Part shown: piece by piece, positions 33,903 through 45,392 of the stretch
How positions within the stretch are numbered: the stretch's first letter is position 1
How the letters are laid out: the number at the start of each line of letters is the position of its first letter
DNA from: Cymodocea nodosa
Taxonomy: Eukaryota; Streptophyta; Magnoliopsida; Alismatales; Cymodoceaceae
DNA: 64,000 nucleotides
Assembly (NCBI GenBank): GCA_036874045.1
Contig: CM072335.1
Span: 7,336,001-7,400,000, forward strand
Reading direction: 5' to 3'
Notes under the pieces: generated by a model
Seen by the model: only the letters and a program-made list of their open reading frames with translations
Database searches by the model: none
What the model was told of the DNA's origin: nothing
Translations under genes and position numbers: made by a program

Positions 33903-36900
33903 GTACACAAATCAAAATGGATAATGGACAGTAGAGCATCCAGCCACATGACTAGAGATATACGATTACTTATAGAAATAACAAAGACCAAGAATGGACA
34001 AGTTACCTTTGGAAATAAAAGCAAAACAAATATCCTTGGGTCTGGCAAGGTTCAGGTAACTGAGAAATGCTTTATAAATGATGTCTTATTAGTGGAAAAC
34101 TTAGGTTTTAATTTATAGAGTGTTCCTGTTTTAATGAAGATTTATAGAGTAATTTTTGAAAAATATTCCTGTAAAATTATGGACATGACTACAAATGAAA
34201 TTTTATTCACTGCATACAAGAAAGGATCTGTTTGTATTCTAAATTTGCCTTCTGATATTATTAAAGACAATGCTTGCTTAATTGCAAAATCGGATGAAGT
34301 CATTTTATGGCATAGAAGGCTAGGACACTCAAACTTAAAATTATTACAAAAGCTATCTAAAAAGAATCTAGTTAGAGGTTTACCTAGTATTAAGTACTCG
34401 AAAGAGTTTATGTGTAATGCATGTCAACTAGGTAAATTACATAAAAATCCTTTAAAAGCTTAAATGAAATAACAAGCAAAAGAGTATTAGAACTAGTGCA
34501 TATGGATTTATTTGGACCTACTAGAACAACCAGTCTAGGAGGTAAACATTATGCTTTTGTACTAGTTGATGACTATTCTAGATTCACTTGGGTCTATTTT
34601 CTAGCTAATAAAACTGAAGTTTTTGAAATATTTAAGATATTCTGTAATAAAGTTCAAAATGAGCAAAATGTTAAAATTCAAAAACTTAGGAGTGATCATG
34701 GTACAGAATTTGATAATGATCAAATGGGCATCTTTTGTAAAGAATTAGGTATAGATCATAGGTACTCATTTCCAAGAGCTCCTTCACAAAATGGGATAGT
34801 AGAACGCAAAAACAGATCACTTCAGGAAATGTCCAGAACCATGTTAAATGAGAACAAGTTACCCCTATTTCTCTGGGCAGAAGCAGTTCATACAACATGG
34901 TATATTATAAATAGAGTACATCTAAGACCAATTTTAGATAAAACTCCTTATGAGATATGGTATAACAGGGTTCCCAAAATAAGTTATTTAAAACCCTTTG
35001 GCTGTAAGTGTTTTATTTTAAACACTAAGGAACGAAAGACAAATTTAAAGCCAAATCAGATGAAGGTATTTTTGTTGGTTATTCCATTAGAAGTAAAGCA
35101 TATAGAGTTTATAATAAATCAACAAAAACCATTAAGGAAACCCTGCATGTAAAATTTCATGAAAATTCTCATTTGGACTTAAGACATGTTGAAAACTTCG
35201 ATTCAGAAATTCTCCCAAGAATAGTACCAAATGATGTTGATAGAGAAATTGATAGATTATCTGATGGAATAAGAAATCTAAGTTTGAATGATGAAAATTT
35301 AGAAGAAAATAATGTCATACCTATAGAAAATGTGGAACAACATAGAAATTGGCGTTATGCTTCATCTCATCCTATTGATCAGATAATAGGCGATCCTAAT
35401 GAAGGAGTTAGGACTCGGTCATCAGTAGTCAACATCTATGGTGCTTATTCATTTGTTTCTTTGCTAGAACCTAAGAAAATTGAAGATGCCTTAGAAGATG
35501 AATTTTGGTATTTAGCTATGCAAGATAAGCTAAATCAATTTATAAGAAATGAGGTATGGGATCTAGTTCCACCACTTAAAAATTAGTTCATAATAGGAAC
35601 AAGGTGGGTATTTAGAAACAAAGTAGATCAAGATGGACATATATTTAAAAATAAAGCTAGATTAGTTGCTCAAGGTTACAAGCAAGAGGAAGGAATTGAC
35701 TATGATGAAACTTTTGCTCCTATTGCTAGACTAGAATCAATATGAATTTTGTTAGCTTATGCTTGTTATATGGATTTCAAATTATATCAAATGGATGTTA
35801 AGACTACTTTTTAAATGGATATATAAAAGAAGAAGTGTATGTAAAACAACCTCCAGGTTTTGAAGATTCAAAACATCCTGAATATGTTTACAGGCTTAAG
35901 AAGGCACTATATGGCCTTAAACAAGCTCCTAGGTTCTGGTATGAAAGATTATCTAAATTTATTATGGAAAAAGGGTATTCTATGGGAAAGGCAGATCACA
36001 CTCTTTTTATCAAGAAGTTCAAAAAATATATATTAGTAGTTCAAATATATGTAGATGACATCATATTTGGAGCAACAAATGATAAATTAGTTGAGTCCTT
36101 TTCGAAAGACATGACTAATCAATTTGAAATGAGTATGATGAGTGAACTATCATTTTTCCTAGGCTTACAAATTAAGCAATTAGATCAAGGTACTTTTATT
36201 TTATAAGAAAAATATACTCATGATTTATTAAAGAGGTTTGGTTTAGACAACACTAAAACAAAGAATACACTAATGAGTACTATCACCAAGTTGGATAAAG
36301 ATGACTCTGGAAAAACTATAGATGTAAAACAATATAGAAGTATGATTGGTTCATTACTCTATTTAACAGCTAGCCGACCAGATATTATGTTTAGTGTGTG
36401 TACTTGTGCTAAATATCAATCTAATCCTAAGGAATCACACCTACTTGATGTTAAACGAATTTTTAAATATCTATTAGGAACCATCAATTTCGGACTGTTT
36501 TACTTTAAACACAGTTCTTTAAACTTAGTAGGTTATAGTGATGCTGATTTCGCAGGATGTAAGTCTGAAAGAAAAAGCACCAATGGCACTTATCAATTGT
36601 TAGGTAATTCTTTAGTATCATGGTTCAATAAAAAGTAAAATTGTGTAGCATTATCTACAACTGAAGCTGAATATATAGTTGATGCACTTTGCTGTGCTCA
36701 AATCCTATGGATCTGACAAACCTTAAAAGATTTTAATTTAGACTATGAACCAACTAAGATTTTCTGTGATAGTAGTTCTACAATAAGTTTATCTAAAAAT
36801 CTTGTGTTACATTCACGAGCAAAACATATAGAAGTTTGACATTATTTTCTAAGGGATAATGTTATAAAAGGAAAAATAGTATTAAATTTTGTTCGTACCA

Positions 36901-36998
36901 TAGAACAATTAGTAGATATATTTACAAAACCCTTAGATGAAAATACTTTCTCAAAATTACGATTAGAACTTGGTATTTGTAGGTTATCTGATATTTAA
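33903..36998 (+). pseudogene. pol, SIR-4
   Basis: Protease: MDSRASSHMTRD at about 33924; the catalytic DSGA is DSRA (Gly to Arg), while SIR-5 keeps DSGA. Integrase: HRRLGHSNLKLL, CNACQLGKLHK, then HMDLFGP, RSDHGTEFDNDQM and ERKNRSLQEM (34300-34840). Reverse transcriptase: QMDVK near 35790, [14 protein letters not shown] near 35910 and [10 protein letters not shown] at about 36040 (catalytic YVDD intact). RNase H: CTCAKYQSNPKESH near 36400 and the end LGICRLSDI with TAA at 36996-36998. Stops near 34117, 35584, 36204 and 36636, several TGA codons after 36700 and a frameshift near 34460 and 35810 break it. Confidence 0.92.
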
Positions 36999-39015
36999 TG
37001 GTCATGTTCATTGTATTTTGGTTTGTTATAAGGTAGCTTTAGAAGTTAATGTCTTTATCATTAAAAAAAAAAAAAAAAACAAAATATCTATTTTCAAATT
37101 TTAGTTTTTTGGTAGTTAAGAATTTATGAAATTTTAATTTTTATTGAAGTTAATTTATTTAAGAAAAATTCAGAAAAGATTACTTAAGGACAGTTAAATT
37201 GATTCAATATGAGTGCCAACTATATTTTTGTTACTTATATCTATGCTATTACAGAGATTTTAATAGGAAAATACATAGAAAGTATGTACTTTTTATTAAA
37301 GGAAAGTTATTAACATTCTGTTAGAAAAATTAAGTCTTGCAATTGCCTCTAATTTAATTTACTGTCTTGTTTTATTTTTTTGTTTGTTTTTGTTTATAAT
37401 TACTTGAGTAATTAAGTTCGTTGGGAGATCTTAAACCCTAGTCACTTAAACCAACTGGTTTGGGATGTGCTGACTGAAAACTCATTTTGCAAGTAATTTA
37501 GATTATATTTAAAAAAAAAAAAATTTATTACCTGTTCTCACTTATCATTGAGTAACTGGTTATCTTTCCCCTAAGCAAGGGATTGTGATCACGTAAAAAG
37601 ATGATATTGTGGGAGGTAATACATAATATATATATATGAATAAAAAATAAAAAAAGGGGGGCAATGTACTCAAGCTTAATTTATCTTTCAAAGTGTGACA
37701 ACAATCCTGTCATAATCTGTGCATATAATCCTTGTTATTTTTTTGTTATTATCTACTCTTTACACATAATGTATGATATTTATTGTCTTAAGTTTGTGTA
37801 CTCATTATTGAATTCTTTTTAAGTTTCTATAGGTATATCTTTATGAATTATCTTTTGTAAACTGAATAAGATAAAAGCCAGAAAGTCTAAATTGTTAACT
37901 CTACTACTTATTTCTGTATTTAATTCAAATTAAATTAAAAAGAAAAAGAAAAAGAGAGACTCAAATCTATTTAAGGCTTAACATCCTCTTTAAGTAAGCT
38001 ATTTGACCTTTTAAAGCCAAATCTACTTAGGGCTTGGCAACCTACATTAAGTACGCCATGAATTCTTTACACTACATTTATGTAGGGGGAGCAATTTCTC
38101 GTATAATAATTCATTTCTTATGAACTATTATATGTTTTCATGAAAGAATTTGCATAATTTCAGGAAATACACTTTAATTAAGTATATTTCTGAATTGTCA
38201 ATGACTTGCAAGTTTTTTTAATTCTTAAGTATCCAAATTCCCTATTGTTTCGGCAAGTAATATTGCAAGTATTGGACAGTTGTATTTTAAAACATTAAAT
38301 AGACTATTTTATTATTTCCTAAAGTACACGTGTCGAAACCACAATGCATGACTTAAGTGGATTTTCGGTAAGTTATCTGTAACTCTCCAAAATGCGTTTG
38401 GGTATCGGAAAGTTAGATTTGTAACTATCTAAAACATTTCTTTATTATAAAACTACTTAAGTACACGTGTCGTGATCTGGAAGATTGACTTATGTTATCT
38501 TTCGAAAGGTTATCTGTAACTCTCCGAAATGCATCTGAGCATCGGATAGTTAGGTTTTTAAGTCTCCAAAACTTTCTGAACACCTTAAGTTCAAATTATG
38601 CACGTGTTGAATTTCACTGCTTTATAATGTCTCAGTTGAAACTCGAATAGTTATGTTTAACTCTTCAACTTTTCACACCTATTCCTTCGAGAAACTCAAA
38701 CAGTTATCATATGTCTTCGAGTTTTCTCACTTTTCACTTAGCCTGAAGTTATTTTCTTTATATGAACAATTACGCTAAGTATTGTGCAATTGTTGGTTGT
38801 AAAACTTGTACAGTTATTGCAAGCACTCGAGTTATTTATCGGTAATGGATCTTATATTTATAATTTCAATGATTGAATCTGTTTATCCATTTATAAACTC
38901 GAAGAGTTATAAATGTTTTACTAACAACCTTTCATGTTTCTACCTTGGTAAAACCCTTGCTTCACAATATTTACTTCCACTAAGTTCTACAGTGCAAAGC
39001 AAAGATTAATCGACA
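36999..39015 (+). other. Spacer between pol and ORF3 of SIR-4
   Basis: 2 kb without a gene. 37649-37661 is an extra purine tract AAAAAAAGGGGGG, and TAGGGGGAG near 38091 is another. From about 38290 to 38900 it is filled with LTR-type motifs (TTTTCGGTAAGTTATC, GGATAGTTAGG, AACTCGAATAGTTATG, CTCGAAGAGTTAT) and three CACGTG sites, ending about 100 bp before the ORF3 start. SIR-5 has the same layout in reverse at 58595-60620. Confidence 0.75.
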
Positions 39016-41591
39016 ATGTCAGGACGTGGAAGAGGATGTGGTAGAATGACAAAAGTGCAGAAAAGAGAGTTGGAACTTTAGAAAATGCAGAATGAAATCA
39101 ACGACATCTATTCAAGGTACACTTTTTCAAATGAAATACTGCATGAAATAAGAAAAGTTGTTCAAGATGAGAAAAATTTCTATTGGAAATTTATTCGAAA
39201 TTATGCTGAAACACAGTTTAGACTAAAACAGACTGAACTTTCCACATTGCATTTATGGAAAAGAAATTACAACCTAACCCTGCAGTTGTAAGTTCTGGAC
39301 ATGTACTAGAGACATCGGTACAATCTATCACTTATTATGGAAAGAAGTGGGGACCAATGATCGAAAATGCAAACACGGAATTACAATCCATGTATTCCCA
39401 ACATTATTTTTCCCTAGTTGTTTTAGATGATATTAAACTGTATATAGATGAATAGAAAACTGCCATTAGCAAAATGGGCCTTTGAAGTGAAGGACAAAGA
39501 GTTTATCAACTCAAAATGGTAGAGGTGGAGAGCTTAAAACTCTATATTCCATTATTACCACCTAGGCATCATGGTGAAGGACCATCAAGACCCCATGTGC
39601 CTTTAATAGGAGAAATTAAGACAATTTTAGAACCTCCTGAACAACCTGAAATACTACAGACATATAGTCGAAACAATAAAAAGGCAATTAAATATTTTGG
39701 ACTAACTACAGGTGTACAAGGAATATTGCAGCAAAAAGAAGAATTAGTGAAAAATGGAAAACTATGCTCCATTGCAAAAGTTAGATAGACATTTTTGTCA
39801 GGAATCCCAGTAGATGTGACAAATATTGGCTTACAAGCATATACTCTAAGGTATTGTGTGACATTAGTGCATAATGTATCTTTTAATACAATGGACAGTT
39901 TTTCACACAATGTTGCAAGCACACATTCTTCTCCTACGGAAAGAGAGAATGTAGGAAATTTTGATGATACATATACAGATGATATCCAATTTGATAATAT
40001 TTTTGACAACATAGACATTGAGTTTATGAATTTTGAAGATATTTCATCTAAAGAGGAATGTACAGATATTCTTCCTCTTACTGTATCTCGAACAAAGACT
40101 TTTGAATTTTGGTATAATTGCTTAAACTACATTTTACATATATGGTTATGTCTGTTACAGTATATAGTATACTTGTTGATAAATGTATATAATCAACAAC
40201 ATACATAGTTCCAAATAGAATATGATACTACCAATGTCTCACATATACAAATTTCAGAAATACAAGATGATTCTATTCCACAAATAGATATAGAACATTC
40301 TTTCATATAGAGATAGTTAAATAGATCAAATATAGATATACATGTTGCTGATATATAGATTGCTACAGAGACTGTTGTTACTGAAATGTTTCCAGAAGAA
40401 CAAATAGAAGAAATTCAGTAGATTATTGATACGACAATAACAGATATTTCAGACATTTATACTAGTTTTGATGGCAATTCCACCAGTTCCGAAAGATCTG
40501 AAAATATAGATGCTGCTGATAATATTGAAACAAGTCCTAGATCAGAACATCATGATAGGAAAATATCTAATCTTGAGCAGAGTTTAGATGAAAATACATT
40601 ATTATAGTTCAGAAATAGTTCCTGTTATGACAAATTTCAGATATATAAAACTTTTACAATTTTATATTCAAGACTAGTTAAGTTTGAAGGGATGGCACAC
40701 ATACGAGAACTATTTGAATTTCAAGGTTTGTTGACTCTACTTCTACAACAGCCAAGCCATCTTACTATACCCGAACTTATCAGTTGTTTTTACTTAAACT
40801 TAATAGTGGAAGAAGGTATTCCTGTTTCTACTATACAAGACAATGACATATATTTAACTCCAAATTTACTTTATCAGGTACTTGGTCTGAAAAATGGAGT
40901 TAAATTATCAGAAAGAAAACAGGTTTATCAATTGGGATGGGACATTACAAGTTTAGCCAAAGATCCAACTACCAACAAACCATTGAGATTACTAAATGAC
41001 TTAAATGGCCAAGCACGTTTTATTGCAAAAATATTACATGCTACATTGTTTCAGAGGTTTGTTCATGGGGCAGAAGTTGGCAGATGTTGTTTGTATGCTA
41101 CATACGCATTAATAAACCATATACAGGTGAACTGGTATGATATTTTTGTTCCTCATATCTTACATTTGCAAAGTAAATTATTTTATGGTGATACGATTTT
41201 GAGAATTATGGCAAGTCAAATAGATATTACACCTTGGCCACAGAAAAGATTAAAGTCAAGATCTTTCTCTGCAAAGGAACTCCAAAAATACCAGGAAGCA
41301 GATACACTTGTCCTTCGACAATAACAACAACAAGATCGGCAAACACAGTCACAGCCACAACAGCAACAATCCACACAATTTACAGAAACACAGCAACATA
41401 CAGATATACAAGGTATACATACAGAAATACATACAGGTATAGATACAGACATACATACTGAATTCTTATAGCAACCATCACAAGGTTCTCAAAATGATTT
41501 AGATCAAGCATTACTTGATCAAATAAACAGAGTTAGTACAGAAATTGCAAAGAAAATTTTAGATACTCTGATTGATATTTTTCGAAGATAA
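39016..41591 (+). pseudogene. ORF3 (envelope-like), SIR-4
   Basis: About 858 codons from ATG at 39016 to TAA at 41589-41591. N-terminus is Gly/Arg-rich (MSGRGRGCGRMTK), then a helical Glu/Lys-rich region. A hydrophobic stretch near 40110-40195 (IWLCLLQYIVYLLINVY) is long enough to cross a membrane and is kept in SIR-5. An acidic middle follows, then the conserved domain: AHIRELFEFQGLL (40692 on), ISCFYLNLIVEEG, DIYLTPNLLYQVLGL, ARFIAKILHATLFQRF, HIQVNWYDIF and SKLFYGD, and a Gln-rich tail. Stops near 39078, 39454, 39475, 39786, 40206, 40308-40420 and 41321 break it. No clear furin-like site or signal peptide is seen, so envelope function is not shown. Confidence 0.8.
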
Positions 41592-41865
41592 AGAGGCTTG
41601 TGATTATACAAATTATGTATTACATGATTTAGTTTTTGTAATTTATAACCAAAACTATTATGTAAATTGTTTACTGATTTTAATGTTACGTGATTATTTT
41701 TCACAGTTTATGATATTAAACAGTTTATGCTTAATCCATAAATCCTATGCATGTTTGAAACTATCATTTTGATTAATATATACTTAGTAAGATTTCCTTT
41801 CTTACATTTAACTTGCTTAACTTCCTAAGGAGGAGAAAATAGTTTGTTTACTTTTTTATAATGCC

Positions 41866-41877
41866 AAAAAGGGGGAG
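41866..41877 (+). promoter_or_regulatory. Inner polypurine tract, SIR-4
   Basis: AAAAAGGGGGAG, about 50 bp before the LTR-proximal tract. SIR-5 has the same pair (55734-55748 and 55685-55696). Confidence 0.75.
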
Positions 41878-41914
41878 CTATAAATTATATGACTTTTTAG
41901 GTTTTGACATCATC

Positions 41915-41927
41915 AAAAAGGGGGAGA
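41915..41927 (+). promoter_or_regulatory. Polypurine tract at the SIR-4 3' LTR
   Basis: AAAAAGGGGGAGA directly before the LTR start TGTTAGG. Confidence 0.92.
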
Positions 41928-41928
41928 T

Positions 41929-43174
41929 TGTTAGGTATTTAATTTTGATGATATATGCTTTATTACCATATTTAAATAAGTCTACATAATATTCTCTAAG
42001 TATAATAGTTAACAGATTATCGGAAAGTTTTATTTTTATGTCGGATAAATTAAAGATTTCCGAAGAGTTAGATTTGAAATAATTAAACTTTCAGATAGTT
42101 AACGTTTCGGATAGTTAAACTTTCGAATAGTTAACATGTCATTTTTGTCGAATACTTTATGTTAAAAACTCGTATAGTTAAGGTTATCTGCACGTGTGTT
42201 TTTAATGTTTTAAGTTGTCACATGTTTTCCATGTGTGTTCGGTAATGAAAAATCGAATAGTTAGATAACTATTCAAGTTTTTATACACATGGATAAATAA
42301 CTGTTCGAGTTTTATAAAAGGATAACGAATAAATAAGTTTCTTTGTTTAGTCACGTGTTTTGCAGGTGCAAAAAAAAAACTCAAAGAGTTAAAGGATAAA
42401 TGTTCGAGTTTTTACAGGACTTAAAGGATAAATGTTCGACTAAATCGAAGACTTAGAAGATATTCTACAAGACTCTAGGAAGATAAAATTTCGGTGAATC
42501 TATGAAGTGGAGATCGTGGAAATTCAAAATGTTAGTGGAGAAAGTGGAAATTAAAATAGAAAGTAATTTGGATTAAAGAGAAAATTAGTACGTGGATTAT
42601 GGATTATGGATTGTGGATCAAGTGGATGAACATGCTGAAGGTGAAAGACAATAGAGTTCAACTACTAATAGAGAGTACGAGCTACATTACAGTAGAGGAT
42701 CCCAATCTCAAAAACCAAGCCTGAATATTCAATCTAGATCCCTAACTGAAAAGTTAAGTTTGAATATTCATATTCTGAAAAATTCTCTAACATTAGAAGA
42801 AGTTTGAAATTCCAAGCAATTTCAGAAAAGGAGCTGCAAACGTAAGAAGTCTGGAAATTCGATAACTAGAGAAGAAGAGATACAGAAGCTGAGCAAAGAG
42901 AAAGAAAGAAATTGTGTGCATAAAGATCAGGTTATATACAATTCAAAATTAGTTTTGAATAAGAGCTTTGTTTTCCTATTTGAATTGTATATCGAACATT
43001 ACTGTATCAAAACCGTCAAGAAGGGAATTGAGCTGAAAAGATATTGTAAATTCTGTCTTGAAATAAAAGAATAGAATTTCATTTACAAGTGTTTTGTACT
43101 CTTATTTTATCCACTAGTATTTAATTACTAAAGACACAATTCACCCCCCCTCTTGTGATACAGACGATCCTACA
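41929..43174 (+). mobile_element. 3' LTR of SIR-4
   Basis: 1246 bp, same ends as the 5' LTR. It differs by scattered substitutions and two indels. One indel adds a second and third AGTTAAC half-site (TTTCGGATAGTTAAACTTTCGAATAGTTAAC, near 42105-42140) that the 5' LTR lacks. Confidence 0.93.
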
Positions 43175-43179
43175 AACAC
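43175..43179. repeat. Target-site duplication of SIR-4, right copy
   Basis: AACAC, identical to 30538-30542. Confidence 0.9.
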
Positions 43180-43243
43180 TAAATATATATATCCATCAAG
43201 TATGACATGTATGTTGTTAATTAATGCTTTTTGTCCTAGATAT
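43180..43243 (-). pseudogene. F-box gene fragment, middle piece
   Basis: 64 bp left between SIR-4 and the solo LTR. On the minus strand it reads ALINNIHVILDGYIYL and continues in frame across SIR-4 into the fragment at 30537. The pattern (VxLDGxxY) fits the F-box-associated domain. Confidence 0.55.
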
Positions 43244-44605
43244 TGTTAGGACCTTAAGGCTTACCAAAGGGGGGGTGAATGGTAAAAATTCGTTTCTTAA
43301 CAATTTAGAGGTAGTTTAATGTAAAGTGATAGTAAGCATACAATAAGGAAATCACACAGAGATTTTTAGGTGGTTCACCACTAATGGCTAGTCCACCCCC
43401 AAAGGATACTTGGGCTTCACTAAACTCTTGCAAACTTACAATCACTTGCTTTAAGGTTTAAGCAAGAACCAACTAACCATTCACTTGAGCTTCCTTGTCG
43501 AAGCTTTAATCAATCCTTTCATTGAAGTTTTAATTTGCGTACTTCAGTAAACACTATCTTGTGAACAACAGAGTTGAATGCGTGACGAACTTCTGCAATT
43601 TGATTTGCAAATGTTGAAGATGATTTGATCTCTAAAGCTTTTGTTCTGTTGAGCTTGGTGTAAGTATAGGTATGAGCAAAACACTACCTAAATCCGTTGT
43701 CTATATTTTGTATATATACTTGATATGTACAACGATCATATTTTCTTCCAACGGATGTATTCTACTGTACTTGATTAGACTCTTGTCCCAATACGGTAAG
43801 TTATCGTTTAGAAAATCGTTTCAAGATATCTTACAGATTTTCCTATCCTTTCGGATAGTTAGCTGTGCAACTTTCTGAAGAGTATCTGTAACTCACTGAA
43901 AGATCACTTAAACTTTACTGCCAGGTAGGATTCTAGAATATTTACTGTGAGCTGTTATTCAATCGGATACTTATAACTGTAACTCATCGAATAGTTATAT
44001 ACCTGTCGGATAGTTTGTCTCTGTTAACTTTTCAATTGCTTTAATTTAGCATGTGCATAAAGGCTGACTTAAGTTTCGGATGGTTATCCCTGTAACTCAC
44101 TGAAACGCTTCAGGATTTCGAATAGTTATCTTTCTAACTCTCCAAAAACTTATTTGCACTTCTTTCTAGAATTCTGCACGTGGGAAATTCAATGACTTAA
44201 GTTTCGAATGGTTATCCCTGTAACTCACCGAAATGCTTCAGGATTTCGGATAGTTAACTTTCTAACTCTCTGAAAACTTATTTGCACTTCTTTCTGGAAT
44301 TCTGCACATGGGAAATTCAATGACTTAAGTTTCGGATAGTTATACCTGTAACTCTCCGAAAAGTCCTTTAAGCTTCTAGATAGTTAACTCATTAACTATC
44401 TGATCATTCAATCCCACTTAATCTAAGAATTACACCTCTTAACTGTTTGATTTTCTGCAGCAGCATATTCTGAGATTTACTGCCACCTGTTTGCTACTTC
44501 GATTTGTCTGTCTTCTGATCTTTTTGCTATACAGACTAATCCTGATAAATACAATTCAAAACATTACATTGATTTTTGCATTATCAAAATCTAGAGGTCC
44601 TTTCA
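43244..44605 (-). mobile_element. Solo LTR in the F-box pseudogene
   Basis: 1362 bp. On the minus strand it begins TGAAAGGACC and ends GGTCCTAACA (matching inverted ends, TG...CA). The flanks are GATAT (43239-43243) and AATAT (44606-44610), a target duplication with one mismatch. No internal region is attached, so it is what remains after recombination between two LTRs. It carries many TTTCGGATAGTTA/TAACTCTCCGAAA half-sites and a 128-bp tandem repeat. Confidence 0.8.
44065..44360. repeat. 128-bp tandem repeat in the solo LTR
   Basis: TGACTTAAGTTTCGGA begins at 44065, recurs at 44193 (TGACTTAAGTTTCGAA) and starts again at 44321, giving two full units and part of a third. Each unit has a GGTTATCCCTGTAACTCA pair, an AATAGTTATC or GATAGTTAAC site, and CACGTG or its variant. 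Confidence 0.9.
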
Positions 44606-45171
44606 AATATATCATAGTATTTTCAGTCCAAGATCTATTCAGAAAATTATATGCACTTAAACATAAATCTTCATCCCAATTTCCAGTTGGTCTCTAGTAA
44701 TACAATTTTTCAGGAATGGTCAAATTTTTATCAAAAAATGTTAAAGTTGACCTACAATTTTAAGTTGGTACTTCAAATTTATTAGGCCTTCCTATATTCC
44801 ATTCTTCTCTAGTGATAGGATTTCTAATTAAAATATCGGGTAATAGAATTGCATAGCTTGGTTTGGTTTTGTAGATAATTAATCATTCATCTATCCCCAT
44901 AATATGATCTATTCCTTCTAATGTATTGGATGGAATTCTAACAATTTCTTCCATATTCAGATATTCATAGCTGATTGAACTACAATTAAATGACTTCCAC
45001 AAAAATCCATCTCTAATCTTAGTCATTTTTGCAGCTTGTAGTCCATGAAAATATTTTTCTTTTACACATTCCTTAATTTCTTTTGACACAACACAGTCTG
45101 TAGAGATCTTTAGCTGATAAGTTACTTAGTACTTTCCTCAATGCATCTAGTGGTAATTTCATTAATTCCAT
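44606..45171 (-). pseudogene. F-box gene fragment, N-terminal part
   Basis: Starts ATG at 45171 and reads MELMKLPLDALRKVLSNLS then AKDLYRLCCV: a clear F-box (LPxDxLxxxLxxLxxKDLxRxCCV), the motif that binds SKP1 in SCF ubiquitin ligases. A one-base frameshift at about 45075 then gives SKEIKECVKEKYFHGLQAAK, EEIVRIPSNTLEGIDHIMGI, and RNPITREEWNIGRPNKF, the NPxTRE motif of F-box-associated domains. A TGA at about 44883, another stop near 44755 and the solo LTR at 44605 end it. With the pieces at 43180-43243 and 30031-30537 it forms one broken gene of about 1.1 kb of coding sequence. A 57-nt GTATGTAAG...TTATATAG segment (about 45239-45183) precedes the ATG and may be a 5' UTR intron. Confidence 0.7.
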
Positions 45172-45392
45172 ATGTTGTGATTCTATATAACATAAACAAA
45201 AATTTAACAGAGATAAAATTAACATAGCTACTTACATACTCTCGTGGAGTTAGGTCATAACTAAATGGATTAAGTTCGTTGAGTTAAGTAATAACTCTAC
45301 GATATTACTAACTATAATTAAAATTACATTTTTTTCTTTTTTTATATTTTTCTACTTATTATATTATACATAGTTACTTTAGTTATACTGCT
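45172..45392 (-). other. Segment between Athila-like gag and the F-box start
   Basis: 221 bp on the minus strand from the gag stop to the F-box ATG. It has a motif cluster (GAGTTATTACTTAACTCAACGAA and ACCTAACTCCACGAGA, about 45235-45305) followed by the donor-like GTATGTAAG. No pol sequence is present. Confidence 0.6.

Larger units (their letters stand above)
30543..43174 (+). mobile_element. Complete Sirevirus SIR-4
   Basis: 12632 bp. Order: LTR (30543-31778), tRNA-Met primer site, gag, pol, 2-kb spacer, ORF3, two polypurine tracts, LTR (41929-43174), with AACAC target duplications. It is inserted in the F-box pseudogene in the opposite orientation. SIR-5 at 54471-64000 is a close relative. 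Coding damage is moderate, and both the gag zinc knuckle and the protease active site are altered, so this copy could not move by itself. Confidence 0.95.

Noticed and set aside
41216..41461. Thr/Tyr/Arg-rich and Cys-rich open frames (also 56152-56409)
   Set aside because: Out-of-frame readings of the Gln/Thr-rich tail of ORF3; low complexity.
30543..43174. Possibility that SIR-4 is an endogenous virus with an infectious envelope
   Set aside because: Only one membrane-like stretch is visible in ORF3; no signal peptide, fusion or receptor features, and the gene is broken.
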